Part shown: positions 1 to 8,623 of the stretch, one piece after another
How the letters are laid out: each line of letters opens with the position of its first letter
Numbering within the stretch: position 1 is the first letter of the stretch
Assembly: GCF_963678635.1 (NCBI RefSeq)
Contig: NC_087071.1
Coordinates: forward strand, 43,325,095 to 43,389,094
Reading direction: 5' to 3'
Source of the DNA: Symsagittifera roscoffensis
Lineage: Eukaryota; Xenacoelomorpha; Acoela; Convolutidae
Length of the DNA: 64,000 nucleotides
Notes under the pieces: model-generated
Seen by the model: the letters and a program-made list of their open reading frames with translations, nothing else
What the model was told of the DNA's origin: nothing
Databases searched by the model: none
Translations under genes and position numbers: made by a program

Positions 1-297
1 CAAACTGTAGACCCCCAAATTTTTGGATATCCGAGCTTTTCCGAACAACAAAAAGCTTTTATATAGGGAGTAGCTACATAGTTCGATCCCCCTAACTAAA
101 GAAACCGCGTGAGAAAAATCTCAGTAGAAGTTGGAAAAAACCAAAATTTTTCGGTCAAAATTTCGATAATTTTTTGAATTTTTGTCAATCTGTTTTGGGG
201 ATCGAGTTTTTGAGTTTTTAGAGTTAGAGCAATAAAATTTTTTGCGTTAGGAGCGTGCTAGCGCAACGTGCTCGGTTACTAGAGAAATTTTTGGGTA

Positions 298-1202
298 ACC
301 CTCCGAGTAGCTCCGTGGATAGAGCTAACGACTTAAGGTTTGGAAAAGGAAGGAATCGGAGGGTCCAAATTTGATAGTTTTTGGCCAAATTTTTGTTTCT
401 AAACCAATTTTGGTCCGGTTTTTTGCATTATTCCAGTGCCGTACAGGGCTACTACAATCATTTCAAGTATTTTTAGGCACTTTCGACCGGAATTGCGAAA
501 AAAGTCTTTCAGATCCTATACAGGTGGTGAAAAAGGCCATTTTGACGAACGCGTTTTTGGCGATTTCTCAAAGACTAGTTATCCGATTGGGATAATTTTG
601 GTACCATAAGTCGACGTTTTTGACCACTTTTCCGAATCGCAACCGTTTTTGGGTTGATTATTTCGGAAAAGAAAATTTTTTTAGAATTTGTTGGTTCGGA
701 GGGTCCAAATCACGGGCAACCCTCCGAGCGGCAGAAAATTTTATCAAAACATCTTTTTATTCAACTGGAAAGGTTGACCGTGTCAGCCAACCTAGTTTTA
801 AGTCAGGTAGACCGCTTTCAGAGGCTTTACTGCGGTGATATAACCCTTTTTCTTGATTTTGGGGGAACCCTCCGAGGTGACCCTCCGGAGTCAGCTAAAC
901 CCTTTAGCAACCCTCCTTAGTGGAAAATTTCCACGAGATCACCCTAAGAAGTTAAAACAGCTCCCCTTAGAGCTCCTAGCTTGTTTTGACGCTTTTGAAG
1001 CGAGGGGGAGAACCTTCTAAGCGAGATCGAAAAATTTGAGAATTTTGGAGGTACCCTCCGAAGTAACCCTCCGGAGCATATTAAGCATCTTATTGACCCT
1101 CCTTAGTAAATTTGGGGGGACCCTCCGAGGTAACTTGGGTGATTAGGGTACCCTCCGAAGTAACTTGGGTGATCAAGGTACCCTCCGAGGTAACCCTCCG
1201 GA
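298..1202. repeat. Cluster of ACCCTCCG motifs in the leader
   Basis: The octamer-like core ACCCTCC(G/T) occurs fourteen times: at about 298, 719, 867, 880, 910, 1053, 1066, 1096, 1120, 1150, 1180 and 1193 on the + strand, and at 357 and 697 in reverse complement. Near 1127-1190 it is part of a 30-base tandem repeat that also contains AACTTGGGTGAT. No convincing gene lies in 1-2008; the short open frames here are by-products of the repeats. The cluster could be a transcription-factor or RNA-protein binding array in an LTR or leader. That role is inference. Confidence 0.6.
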
Positions 1203-1436
1203 GCGTCTTAAACCTTCCAACGATCTTCCTTGTTAGAGACTTGAGTAAACTTTCTGTGGCTATTTGGGCAACGGAAAATATCCATTGAATTAGGATCATA
1301 TTAGGATATTAGGCGTGCTTATCAGGATCATAAGAACCCATTTTGACCCGGAAATTCGTGATCAACTTTGGATTCTACATTGGGTGTATTAGAAGTACCC
1401 GAACAAATTTTTTTTTGATTGTGATTTTGGTTGTGT

Positions 1437-1778
1437 GGTTGCCTTGAGCTACTTAATAGGAAAGTTCGGGCAATCCGGGAACAAATAAAGGAAGACCTCG
1501 GTGGGTGTATTAGGCAAATACACACCCACTTGAGAAGAAAAATTGTTCCCTACTCTCGTGCACTTGGAGCAGTCCGAGTGTGGGAGAGCTTTTTCATAGA
1601 CTTTAGAAATTTTCGATCAGAGGTTGCCTTGAGCTACTTAGTAGGACAGCTCGGGCAATCGCAGGACACCTAAAAGAAGACCTCGGTGGGTGTATTAGGC
1701 AGACACACACCCAGTTGAGAAGACTGCGTCCTGGGCTTCGTTCTTTCGGATCGTTCCGATTGGGGGAAGTCTTTTTCT
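1437..1778 (+). repeat. Two-copy 185-bp structured repeat
   Basis: Copy 1 starts at 1437 and copy 2 at 1622, a period of 185 bases. Each copy can fold into the same hairpins: TTGCC..GAGCT pairing with AG(T/C)TC..GGCAA, then GTGGGTGTATT pairing with the ACACCC block about 15 bases on, then a third stem before a run of five T. In the first stem copy 1 has GAGCT/AGTTC with one G-U pair and copy 2 has GAGCT/AGCTC, so pairing is kept although the sequence differs. A partial third copy may lie near 1380. It could be a packaging signal, translation element or small RNA; none is shown. A possible tRNA primer site (TGGCGA at 1873) follows but is weak. Confidence 0.5.
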
Positions 1779-2008
1779 TTAAGACTAAGTTTTATTTATC
1801 TATTTCTGAATCATCACTGCTTTTTATCAAAGATTGTTTAATTTTAACAAAGCAGTGACTTGATAAATTGTGTGGCGATAAATTGATACTGACAAAAGGT
1901 CGCTGTCACCTGTAGGATATTCTTATCTGATTATCGATTGTGTTTTGTGTGTCGATTATATCTTGTGGAAACTTAAGGATACTGTTATACTATACAACCT
2001 ATACAACT

Positions 2009-2134
2009 ATGACAAGAGAGATCGAGCGATTATTGAATGATCATGATAATACCTACGCCCAAACGATGACTGGCCTGGAGAAGAGGTTAGACGCCAAATC
2101 TGACTTGATGATGCGGAGCTTGACGCGATCCTGA
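2009..2134 (+). pseudogene. gag N-terminus, separated by a frame break
   Basis: The first plausible ATG of the gag gene is at 2009. The 41 codons that follow are charged and helical, ending in a lysine/leucine-rich stretch, and stop at 2134. The main gag-pol frame is open from 2104, so the two frames overlap by about 30 bases and differ by one position. Residue composition changes smoothly at about 2100 if the frame changes there. This suggests a single-base loss, or less likely a recoding site. The downstream frame has no ATG of its own near its start, which is why I place the gene start here. Confidence 0.5.
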
Positions 2135-5100
2135 ATGGGAGTAGTTGGCAGGAGCATTCCAACTCAAGGGAGCGCTCAAGCCATGCGAATGTTGGAGATG
2201 GTACGGGCAACAGTGCCAGAGCCCAGCAAGGCTCGAGAACGAACTACGAACATAGAAACAAGGAGCGGCCAAGGGCAGCCCCGCAGAGGCCTGGCTGGAC
2301 GAATCCAGTACCGCCGGAGGCAGATGCCACCCCGGAGACAAGATTGCCAACCGTGCCACAAGTCAGTTCAGTACCAGATCTGACTACAGTCTCGCAAGAC
2401 ACAACGATGTATGCCTCGATGTTTGAGCCTCTGAACAGATCTCTTGAAACATTCATCACCAAGCTCTCGAAGTCAACCGAGAGAGGAGAGAGGTCAAGAA
2501 GAACACTGAAAAAGCCGAAGTCATATAAAGACGAGTCAGACGGCTGCATTGATACTTGGATAGAGGTGATGAAGTTACCCTTTGAGGAAGAGAATCTCTC
2601 CAAGAAACAAGAGTGCAGCGCGCTGACGAGCAACCTGGAGGGTACTGCATTAAATTGTGTAATGGCGAAAAGAGCCAATGAGAGAGACAGCGCTCGCAAG
2701 ATATTCGACATCCTGCTGAATCGTTTCGGCTCTGGAGTACAAGGGCACCAGGCCATGGTGAAGTTCGAGAAGAGGCGTCAGAGAGATGAAGAATCAATAG
2801 ATAAATTCTTGGACGACCTTGAATTGCTCAGGAGGAGAAGCAACCCGGATGAGAGAATATCCGAGCGAAACTTGGCGATTGCTTCGAAGTTTATGGATGG
2901 AGTAAGGAGTGAGGAGCTGAAGACGATGTTGGCCACTCACTTCACCCTGTCGCTTGACCAGGTACCCACGCCCGACGACTTGCGTATGAAGTCACGCGAG
3001 TATTTACTCATAAAACCGAGGGCGCAAAACCGTTACAGCAATTATGGCAACTATAGCGGGACAAACACTGGTGCGAATTCCAGTTGGTACAAACCTCGCG
3101 ATGACATGGACAAGAGGAGGTCGTGCGCGAATTGTGGTTCGATGGACCATCACGTTTCTGCGTGTTCTGCATACAAACAGAACATGAAGGCCATAGGCCA
3201 CTTTCTTGAGGACGCCGACGCGACCGACGAGGATCATGAGGAGTACGTCAGGGGGCTCATCATGAAATATGGTCCGAGGTGTTTCTTCTGTAATTTGGAG
3301 GGACACTTCAAGTCGGATTGTACTCAATTTTGGGACGCAGTAGCGGACGCGAAACATCCCCGCCACGAAGAGGCGCTTTCGGGTGTCAAGGCCAGTCGAG
3401 CACGTCTGATGAACGAGGCTGAATCTCGGAGAAAGGAAACGACACCGAGCACTTTTGCGACCAAAAAGGTTAAGACATGGCCTGACGAGGTGGTAGCCTC
3501 GAACCTCGAAGCAGAGTCGTCTAGTCCACTCAAGGTGGATTACGGCCTGGCGGCAAGGACAGCGCTGCAGAATGTCAAACAGGACCTTGCCACGAAAGAA
3601 GTGGAGCAATGGGTAAGGTCGGAGCTGGAAAGCACAGATCTTAGGGAGAGTCTTAATGTCCTCGGTAAAGCGACAAAAGTAGAAGACAAAGAGGAGCCCA
3701 AGAAACAGGGACTAAAACTGAACGTTATATCTGGCAAGACTGTCGGCATGACGAAGGCGGGGACCAAAATAATGTCCATCATCTCAGTCGCAGGGCACCA
3801 GGTGGTCAAGAACTTGAGTGAACCATCCGAGATTACACTAATCCACCTGGACATCTATGCCGACTACCTGAAGGAGAAGGATCCCAAACTGGACTCCAGG
3901 GCAGTGCAAGCGCTGCTCACAACGGGAGGTCCGAGGCTGATGAAAGTGGACGAACATTATATCGATGTCTATGGCCCTTACCCGATTCTGATGAATGTGG
4001 ATGGCATCAATATCTACACGAAAGCTCACATAACTGATGCGAACGATCAGGTTGGCCGGATATACGTTGGTCAAGAGGAGCTGAAGGTCAGACGAATCGG
4101 ACACAACGCGATGCTCGAACAAGATGCGGTGCATATTGGTTGCGAGGCCGATCTGGCCGCACACGTTCTGGACGTGCAAGGCAGACAACTTTCAGTAAAG
4201 GGGCTGCTAGACACGGGAGCAGTGGTTAGTGTCATGCCAGTCAAAACTTGGACCGACATGGGTTTCGAAAGATCGGATCTCATACCGACAAACATCAGGT
4301 TGGCAGCTGCCAATCAGGGAGCGATCTATGTCGCCGGACGAACCCCGATCATCTCACTGCAGCTCGGAGGAAGACATCTTTGGATGAGCTTCCTAGTAGT
4401 AGAGAATTTGGATGAATCCGACCAGTTCATCCTAGGAAGGGATTTCGTTCGCAACTTTGACGTCACGATTGATCTCAATGACGGATTGATTAGGATCAAG
4501 GATCCTGAAAGAAAGTATGAGAAAAGACCCCTTAATAAGATCTTAATTAATCAGGCCAAGGTGCCGATTTTTCTGGATCGAAAAGTTAGATTAAAACCGA
4601 ACCAAGCCGTAGTAGCGACGTTTAGGATGAGGAACTTGAATGAACTCAGCAATGACAGACAGGTGTGTCTGGTACCAAATCCAAACAGTAAAAGCTCGGC
4701 TATTTTAGGAAGAAGCTTCTCACTCACTCAGAGCGGACTGTGTGTGAGTGTGTTATTGAACACAGAAGCAACAACAGTGACAATACAGAGGGGAAAGAAA
4801 CTTGGCTACGCTTTGCCTCTGAACACAGACTTTCTGAGTGTGGAGAACTTGAAGAACTTTGATGTAACTAAATGTCCATTACATGCGAACCGAGAATGTA
4901 TAATGAAAAGAAAAATTGAATTGAAATCTTCTAGGAAATTGTTTTCAATGAGGTCGGAAACAGATGATGGGCTGTCTAGTTGTTCCAACTTTCCTGAGAG
5001 GCCGACGGAAGCAGAGTTAGCAGCGAATAGGCCTGTCCTACCTGAGATAGAACATCTGAAGGGTAAAATATCTGACAGGGAACTAGATTCGCTCAGGGCG

Positions 5101-6471
5101 GTGCTAGATCGGAACGCAGACGTTTTTTCAAAGCATAAGGCCGATATAGGTTGTTGCAATTTTGTAGAGCACGAGATTGAGATAGAAGAGGGCTCGGTAC
5201 CTCATAGGGAAGGGGCGAGAAGAATGACCCCAAACAAGTCAGAAGCGTGTAGGAAGGAAATTGAAATGTTAATGGAGTACGACATGATTGAGCCGTCGAA
5301 GTCCCCATGGGCTTGTGGCGTGGTCATGGCGAAAAAGAAAGGGGGACAACTCAGATTTTGTTGTGATTTCCGTTATCTGAACGCAGTGACTATAAAGGAC
5401 GCATACCCGATTCCCCGCATCGATGAGAGCCTATCCAAGCTGGGAGACGCTAAGTTCTTCACGACGTTGGATTTGGGCTCCGCATTCTGGCAAGTGCCAC
5501 TCAGAAAGCAAGATCGAGAGAAAACAGGTTTCGCGTGTGAGCTGGGACTGTTCCAGTGGAAGAGGATGCCATTCCAGCGACTGATGGCCCAGGCACTCAC
5601 GAGCGTCACTAAGAAATACGGGAATCTCATTATGTGTTATGTCGATGATGTCGTGATTGCAACACCAACCTTAGAAGACCACATAGAAAGGTTGGAGGAG
5701 GTGTTTTCTTGCATGAAGCAGGCGGGTCTGAAATGCAAACCCTCTAAGTGTGAAATCCTCAGGGATTCCATAAAGTATCTGGGCCGCCTGGTTGACAAAC
5801 ATGGAGTGAGACCAGATCCCGAAGCGGTTGAAGCAGTGCTGACCTGGAAGGCACCTAAGACAGATACACAGCTGATGAGTTTTCTGGGATTCGCAAATTA
5901 TTATCGAGAGTTCATCAAGGGGTATGCTGACAAGATATACCCCATGCAGAGGCTGATGAGAAACAAGGGCAAAAAGTTCACCTGGACTGATGAGGCACAA
6001 GTTTCATTTGAAAACATCAAGCGTGAACTTTGCGAGGCACCGGTCCTCGGCATGCCAACAGAGAAGGGAATGTTCGTGCTGGACACGGATGCATCAGTGG
6101 TTGCGATATCGGGCATACTTCACCAGGAGCAGGAGTGGAACGGGAGAACGTTTCTTCGTCCGATAGCCTACGGGAGTAAAGTCCTGAGTGATACTGAAAT
6201 GAAGTACGGCGCACCAAAAGCGGAGATGTTTGCGGTGATCACTTTCGTGGAAAAATACAGGGCCTACTTGGGGAGTGCTCCCTTCAAGTTACGTGTGGAT
6301 AATCGTGCCCTTGCCTGGCTGAAAACCTATTCGATGGACCAAAGCTATATTGGTCGTTGGATTGTGCGCCTGGATGGATACCACATGATCATAGAGCACC
6401 GTACCCGTGACAAGCACCAGAACGCAGATAGCCTCAGTAAAAAGACAGAATTTTATGAAGAAGCAGGCTAA
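2104..6471 (+). CDS. gag-pol: Gag-protease-RT-RNase H polyprotein (RT motif deleted)
   Basis: Residue numbers count from 2344. A retrotransposon gag-like helical region (about 60-210) is followed by two CCHC zinc knuckles, C261/C264/H269/C274 and C313/C316/H321/C326. A retroviral-type aspartic protease has DTGA at 623-626 and an ILGRDF strand about 75 residues later. The RT palm has YVDD at 1099-1102, and RNase H follows with D1247 and a DNRALAWL block. The family pattern MPFG..NAP.TFQRLM is shortened: here MPF (1075-1077) runs straight into QRLM. About nine residues of a near-invariant RT block are missing in frame. That block contributes to the template/primer side of the active site, so the enzyme is probably dead. 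The frame ends at 6471 just after the RNase H core. The next pol frame overlaps it by 65 bases in another phase. Function in the family: capsid formation and cDNA synthesis. Confidence 0.9.
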   Translation, partial: LDDAELDAILNGSSWQEHSNSRERSSHANVGDGTGNSARAQQGSRTNYEHRNKERPRAAPQRPGWTNPVPPEADATPETRLPTVPQVSSVPDLTTVSQDTTMYASMFEPLNRSLETFITKLSKSTERGERSRRTLKKPKSYKDESDGCIDTWIEVMKLPFEEENLSKKQECSALTSNLEGTALNCVMAKRANERDSARKIFDILLNRFGSGVQGHQAMVKFEKRRQRDEESIDKFLDDLELLRRRSNPDERISERNLAIASKFMDGVRSEELKTMLATHFTLSLDQVPTPDDLRMKSREYLLIKPRAQNRYSNYGNYSGTNTGANSSWYKPRDDMDKRRSCANCGSMDHHVSACSAYKQNMKAIGHFLEDADATDEDHEEYVRGLIMKYGPRCFFCNLEGHFKSDCTQFWDAVADAKHPRHEEALSGVKASRARLMNEAESRRKETTPSTFATKKVKTWPDEVVASNLEAESSSPLKVDYGLAARTALQNVKQDLATKEVEQWVRSELESTDLRESLNVLGKATKVEDKEEPKKQGLKLNVISGKTVGMTKAGTKIMSIISVAGHQVVKNLSEPSEITLIHLDIYADYLKEKDPKLDSRAVQALLTTGGPRLMKVDEHYIDVYGPYPILMNVDGINIYTKAHITDANDQVGRIYVGQEELKVRRIGHNAMLEQDAVHIGCEADLAAHVLDVQGRQLSVKGLLDTGAVVSVMPVKTWTDMGFERSDLIPTNIRLAAANQGAIYVAGRTPIISLQLGGRHLWMSFLVVENLDESDQFILGRDFVRNFDVTIDLNDGLIRIKDPERKYEKRPLNKILINQAKVPIFLDRKVRLKPNQAVVATFRMRNLNELSNDRQVCLVPNPNSKSSAILGRSFSLTQSGLCVSVLLNTEATTVTIQRGKKLGYALPLNTDFLSVENLKNFDVTKCPLHANRECIMKRKIELKSSRKLFSMRSETDDGLSSCSNFPERPTEAELAANRPVLPEIEHLKGKISDRELDSLRAVLDRNADVFSKHKADIGCCNFVEHEIEIEEGSVPHREGARRMTPNKSEACRKEIEMLMEYDMIEPSKSPWACGVVMAKKKGGQLRFCCDFRYLNAVTIKDAYPIPRIDESLSKLGDAKFFTTLDLGSAFWQVPLRKQDREKTGFACELGLFQWKRMPFQRLMAQALTSVTKKYGNLIMCYVDDVVIATPTLEDHIERLEEVFSCMKQAGLKCKPSKCEILRDSIKYLGRLVDKHGVRPDPEAVEAVLTWKAPKTDTQLMSFLGFANYYREFIKGYADKIYPMQRLMRNKGKKFTWTDEAQVSFENIKRELCEAPVLGMPTEKGMFVLDTDASVVAISGILHQEQEWNGRTFLRPIAYGSKVLSDTEMKYGAPKAEMFAVITFVEKYRAYLGSAPFKLRVDNRALAWLKTYSMDQSYIGRWIVRLDGYHMIIEHRTRDKHQNADSLSKKTEFYEEAG

Positions 6472-8623
6472 CCAATCTGAGATCAAAGACGGGTTTTCCT
6501 TTCTGGACAAAGAAACCTACGATAAGCTGCCACTTACTAGGTGGTTAGACAAATCAGGACATCATATACCTGGACACCCTGACCTTCCAGTGGAGACGGC
6601 CGCGGAGATAAAGCTTTTAGCCAGAGGCGAACCCGTTCCGTTGGACCTGCTAGTCCGATCCAACTTGGTACAGCAAGAACTGACCAGGCTGGGTATAAAC
6701 AGCATCGCTTTATTGAATAAGACGGTGAACGTGGCGCCGGACGTCATGGGAAAACTCCGTGACTTGTTGGATAGGGAAGTGAATAGGCATGATCGTGAAT
6801 GGATGGAGACCATGCAGAGGTTGACTGTCACCGAGAGAACAGAGAAGAGGCCAGTGTCCATTCGCAGCCGAGGCGTTGAACGGGATTGCAGGTCGATCGT
6901 CAACCAGCTGGTGACCTCGATGCCGAAAGAAGTATTGTTGAGAACTTCGTTCACTGAATATGGAACATCGAATCAAAACCAAGCTACTGAGAAAGTCAGG
7001 ATCAGGTCGAAATCTAGCTTCACGAGGAGAGTGCACTTCACGGATGCAAAAGAGGAATACGAACCAAGCCCAGATTGTTCGTCCATGGACGAGACAATGT
7101 CCGGGGAGTCTGACACCTTCGAGCCAGTCAAGGACGTCTCCTCTGATGAGTCAGACACCTTTGAGCCCGTGCAGGACGACTTGTCCGGGGAGAGGTTGAC
7201 TAGACCACCTAGGGGCAGAATTTTGTCCGGGGAGTCGGGTTCAAAGCGACCGATGGACAGAGTTTTGTCCGGGGAGTCAAGAAACATCTCAGACAACTTG
7301 GAATATGATGTTGAGGAATCAGTCGACTCAAGTGGTGACTCGAGACCCCAGTCCTGGGACAACACGTCTGAAACAACTTCCAATTCCGATGTGTCAGAGA
7401 TCGCAATCCACTCCTTATTGGTAGACTGGAAGCAGCGTGGGCTGGACCGAGAAACACATCAGGATCCAGACAGGGACAGATACACCTCAGATGAAGAGGG
7501 CACTGTGGTAGATAATGCCGCAGACGAGCTCGAGCTGATAACAGTTTCAAAACGCCCAACCAGATTGCTGCCACATGGTACGGTCGTCCGTACCAATCTG
7601 GAACCATCTGTGCAAGAAGCGACGCCTTTGAAAAAGATATGGTGTGTCAAGTTGATGGACGATGCTCATGCTCCGGAGATAATGAGTGGGCAAATGAACG
7701 TGGTGAAGACGTATATGAAAGCCAGGTACAGGCTGTCGGATCTCCTGAGGGCTCAACGAAATGATAGAATGACGAGCAGTCTGGAAAGATGGATCGAGAA
7801 TGGAGCACCTGACAAGGGAGACTTGGAAGAAGACAGCTACAAAATCCTGAAGCAATTTTACCTGAAGAGGAAAAACTTGTTGTACCTGAATAAGGACGGA
7901 ATCGTAGCCTGTAAGCGCAAGGAGGAGGACAAGGTCCTTTATAAATACAATTCAATAGTGTTACCACAGTTGTACCAGACCGAATTGCTCTTTCGCTCAC
8001 ATGATCTGATGGGACATCAAGGCGTGGACAAAGTGTATAACAGGATACAAAAACGATTCGAATGGCCGGGATTGAAGAAGGCTTGTGAGAAATGGATAGC
8101 CGCATGCCTGTCTTGTCAACAGGCAAAGGATCCCAGGAAACTAAGGTTCCCCCTACAGTCAATAGAATCGTCAGGTTTCAACGAAGTGGTGCAAATTGAT
8201 CATCAGAAAATCTGCATGACAGCAACGGGCTATAATCAGGTGCTGGTAATGATCGACCATTTTACGAAGTATGCGGAGGCAGCACCCTGCATGACAGCAT
8301 CGGCAGAAGAAACATGCGATCATTTGATAAACGTGTGGATAGCAAGGCATGGCTGCCCCATCACGTTCCAATCGGACAATGGCAAAGCATTCGTAGGTGA
8401 TCTCACAAAAGAGTTAATGAAAAGGTCGCAGGTAGCTCAGGCCCACTCGACCACTTATCACCCGCAAACGAATGGCCTAGTCGAGAGGCAGAATCGCACA
8501 CTGGTATCCATGTTGAGAGTCTTCTGCTCACGCTACATGGATGACTGGGACAAGCACTTGCCGCAAGTGATGGGTGCTTACAACAGCACGGAGCATTCCA
8601 CCACGGGAATAATCCACATATGA
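6407..8623 (+). CDS. pol: Pol continuation: long linker and integrase core
   Basis: This frame continues pol in a phase different from the preceding one; the likely change is near 6455. Residue numbers count from 6407. Residues 30 to about 500 are a charged, poorly ordered linker, unusually long for the RNase H-integrase junction. It includes four (L/M)SGE repeats at 231, 259, 273 and 287. The integrase has an intact HHCC zinc finger (H532, H537, C567, C570) and an intact catalytic triad D598, D657, E693 with the classic 35-residue D-E spacing. The frame stops at 8623 inside the conserved region after the core; the C-terminus continues in the next frame, four bases overlapping. A one-base difference near 8608 explains the break. 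The integrase inserts cDNA into host DNA. The start is not an ATG, as expected for a polyprotein segment. Confidence 0.88.
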   Translation: MTSTRTQIASVKRQNFMKKQANQSEIKDGFSFLDKETYDKLPLTRWLDKSGHHIPGHPDLPVETAAEIKLLARGEPVPLDLLVRSNLVQQELTRLGINSIALLNKTVNVAPDVMGKLRDLLDREVNRHDREWMETMQRLTVTERTEKRPVSIRSRGVERDCRSIVNQLVTSMPKEVLLRTSFTEYGTSNQNQATEKVRIRSKSSFTRRVHFTDAKEEYEPSPDCSSMDETMSGESDTFEPVKDVSSDESDTFEPVQDDLSGERLTRPPRGRILSGESGSKRPMDRVLSGESRNISDNLEYDVEESVDSSGDSRPQSWDNTSETTSNSDVSEIAIHSLLVDWKQRGLDRETHQDPDRDRYTSDEEGTVVDNAADELELITVSKRPTRLLPHGTVVRTNLEPSVQEATPLKKIWCVKLMDDAHAPEIMSGQMNVVKTYMKARYRLSDLLRAQRNDRMTSSLERWIENGAPDKGDLEEDSYKILKQFYLKRKNLLYLNKDGIVACKRKEEDKVLYKYNSIVLPQLYQTELLFRSHDLMGHQGVDKVYNRIQKRFEWPGLKKACEKWIAACLSCQQAKDPRKLRFPLQSIESSGFNEVVQIDHQKICMTATGYNQVLVMIDHFTKYAEAAPCMTASAEETCDHLINVWIARHGCPITFQSDNGKAFVGDLTKELMKRSQVAQAHSTTYHPQTNGLVERQNRTLVSMLRVFCSRYMDDWDKHLPQVMGAYNSTEHSTTGIIHI
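7098..7278 (+). repeat. Four TGTCCGGGGAG sites in pol linker
   Basis: The 11-mer TGTCCGGGGAG occurs at 7098, 7182, 7224 and 7266, each in the same phase and coding SGE. The same 11-mer occurs at 9729 in a different phase and at 20381 in non-coding sequence. The linker repeats could be a protein repeat, but the two outside copies argue for selection or copying at nucleotide level. Confidence 0.6.

Noticed and set aside
1437-1600. tRNA or Pol III gene in the structured repeat
   Set aside because: Hairpins and T-runs are present, but no cloverleaf or clear A and B boxes.
1868-1885. TGGCGATAA as primer-binding site of the giant element
   Set aside because: Only six bases fit a usual TGGCGA-type primer site, and no LTR end can be confirmed before it. 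A similar word at 19933 is equally unsupported.
8602-8612. Programmed -1 slip at GGGAATA
   Set aside because: It does not fit the XXXYYYZ rule well; a one-base loss is simpler.
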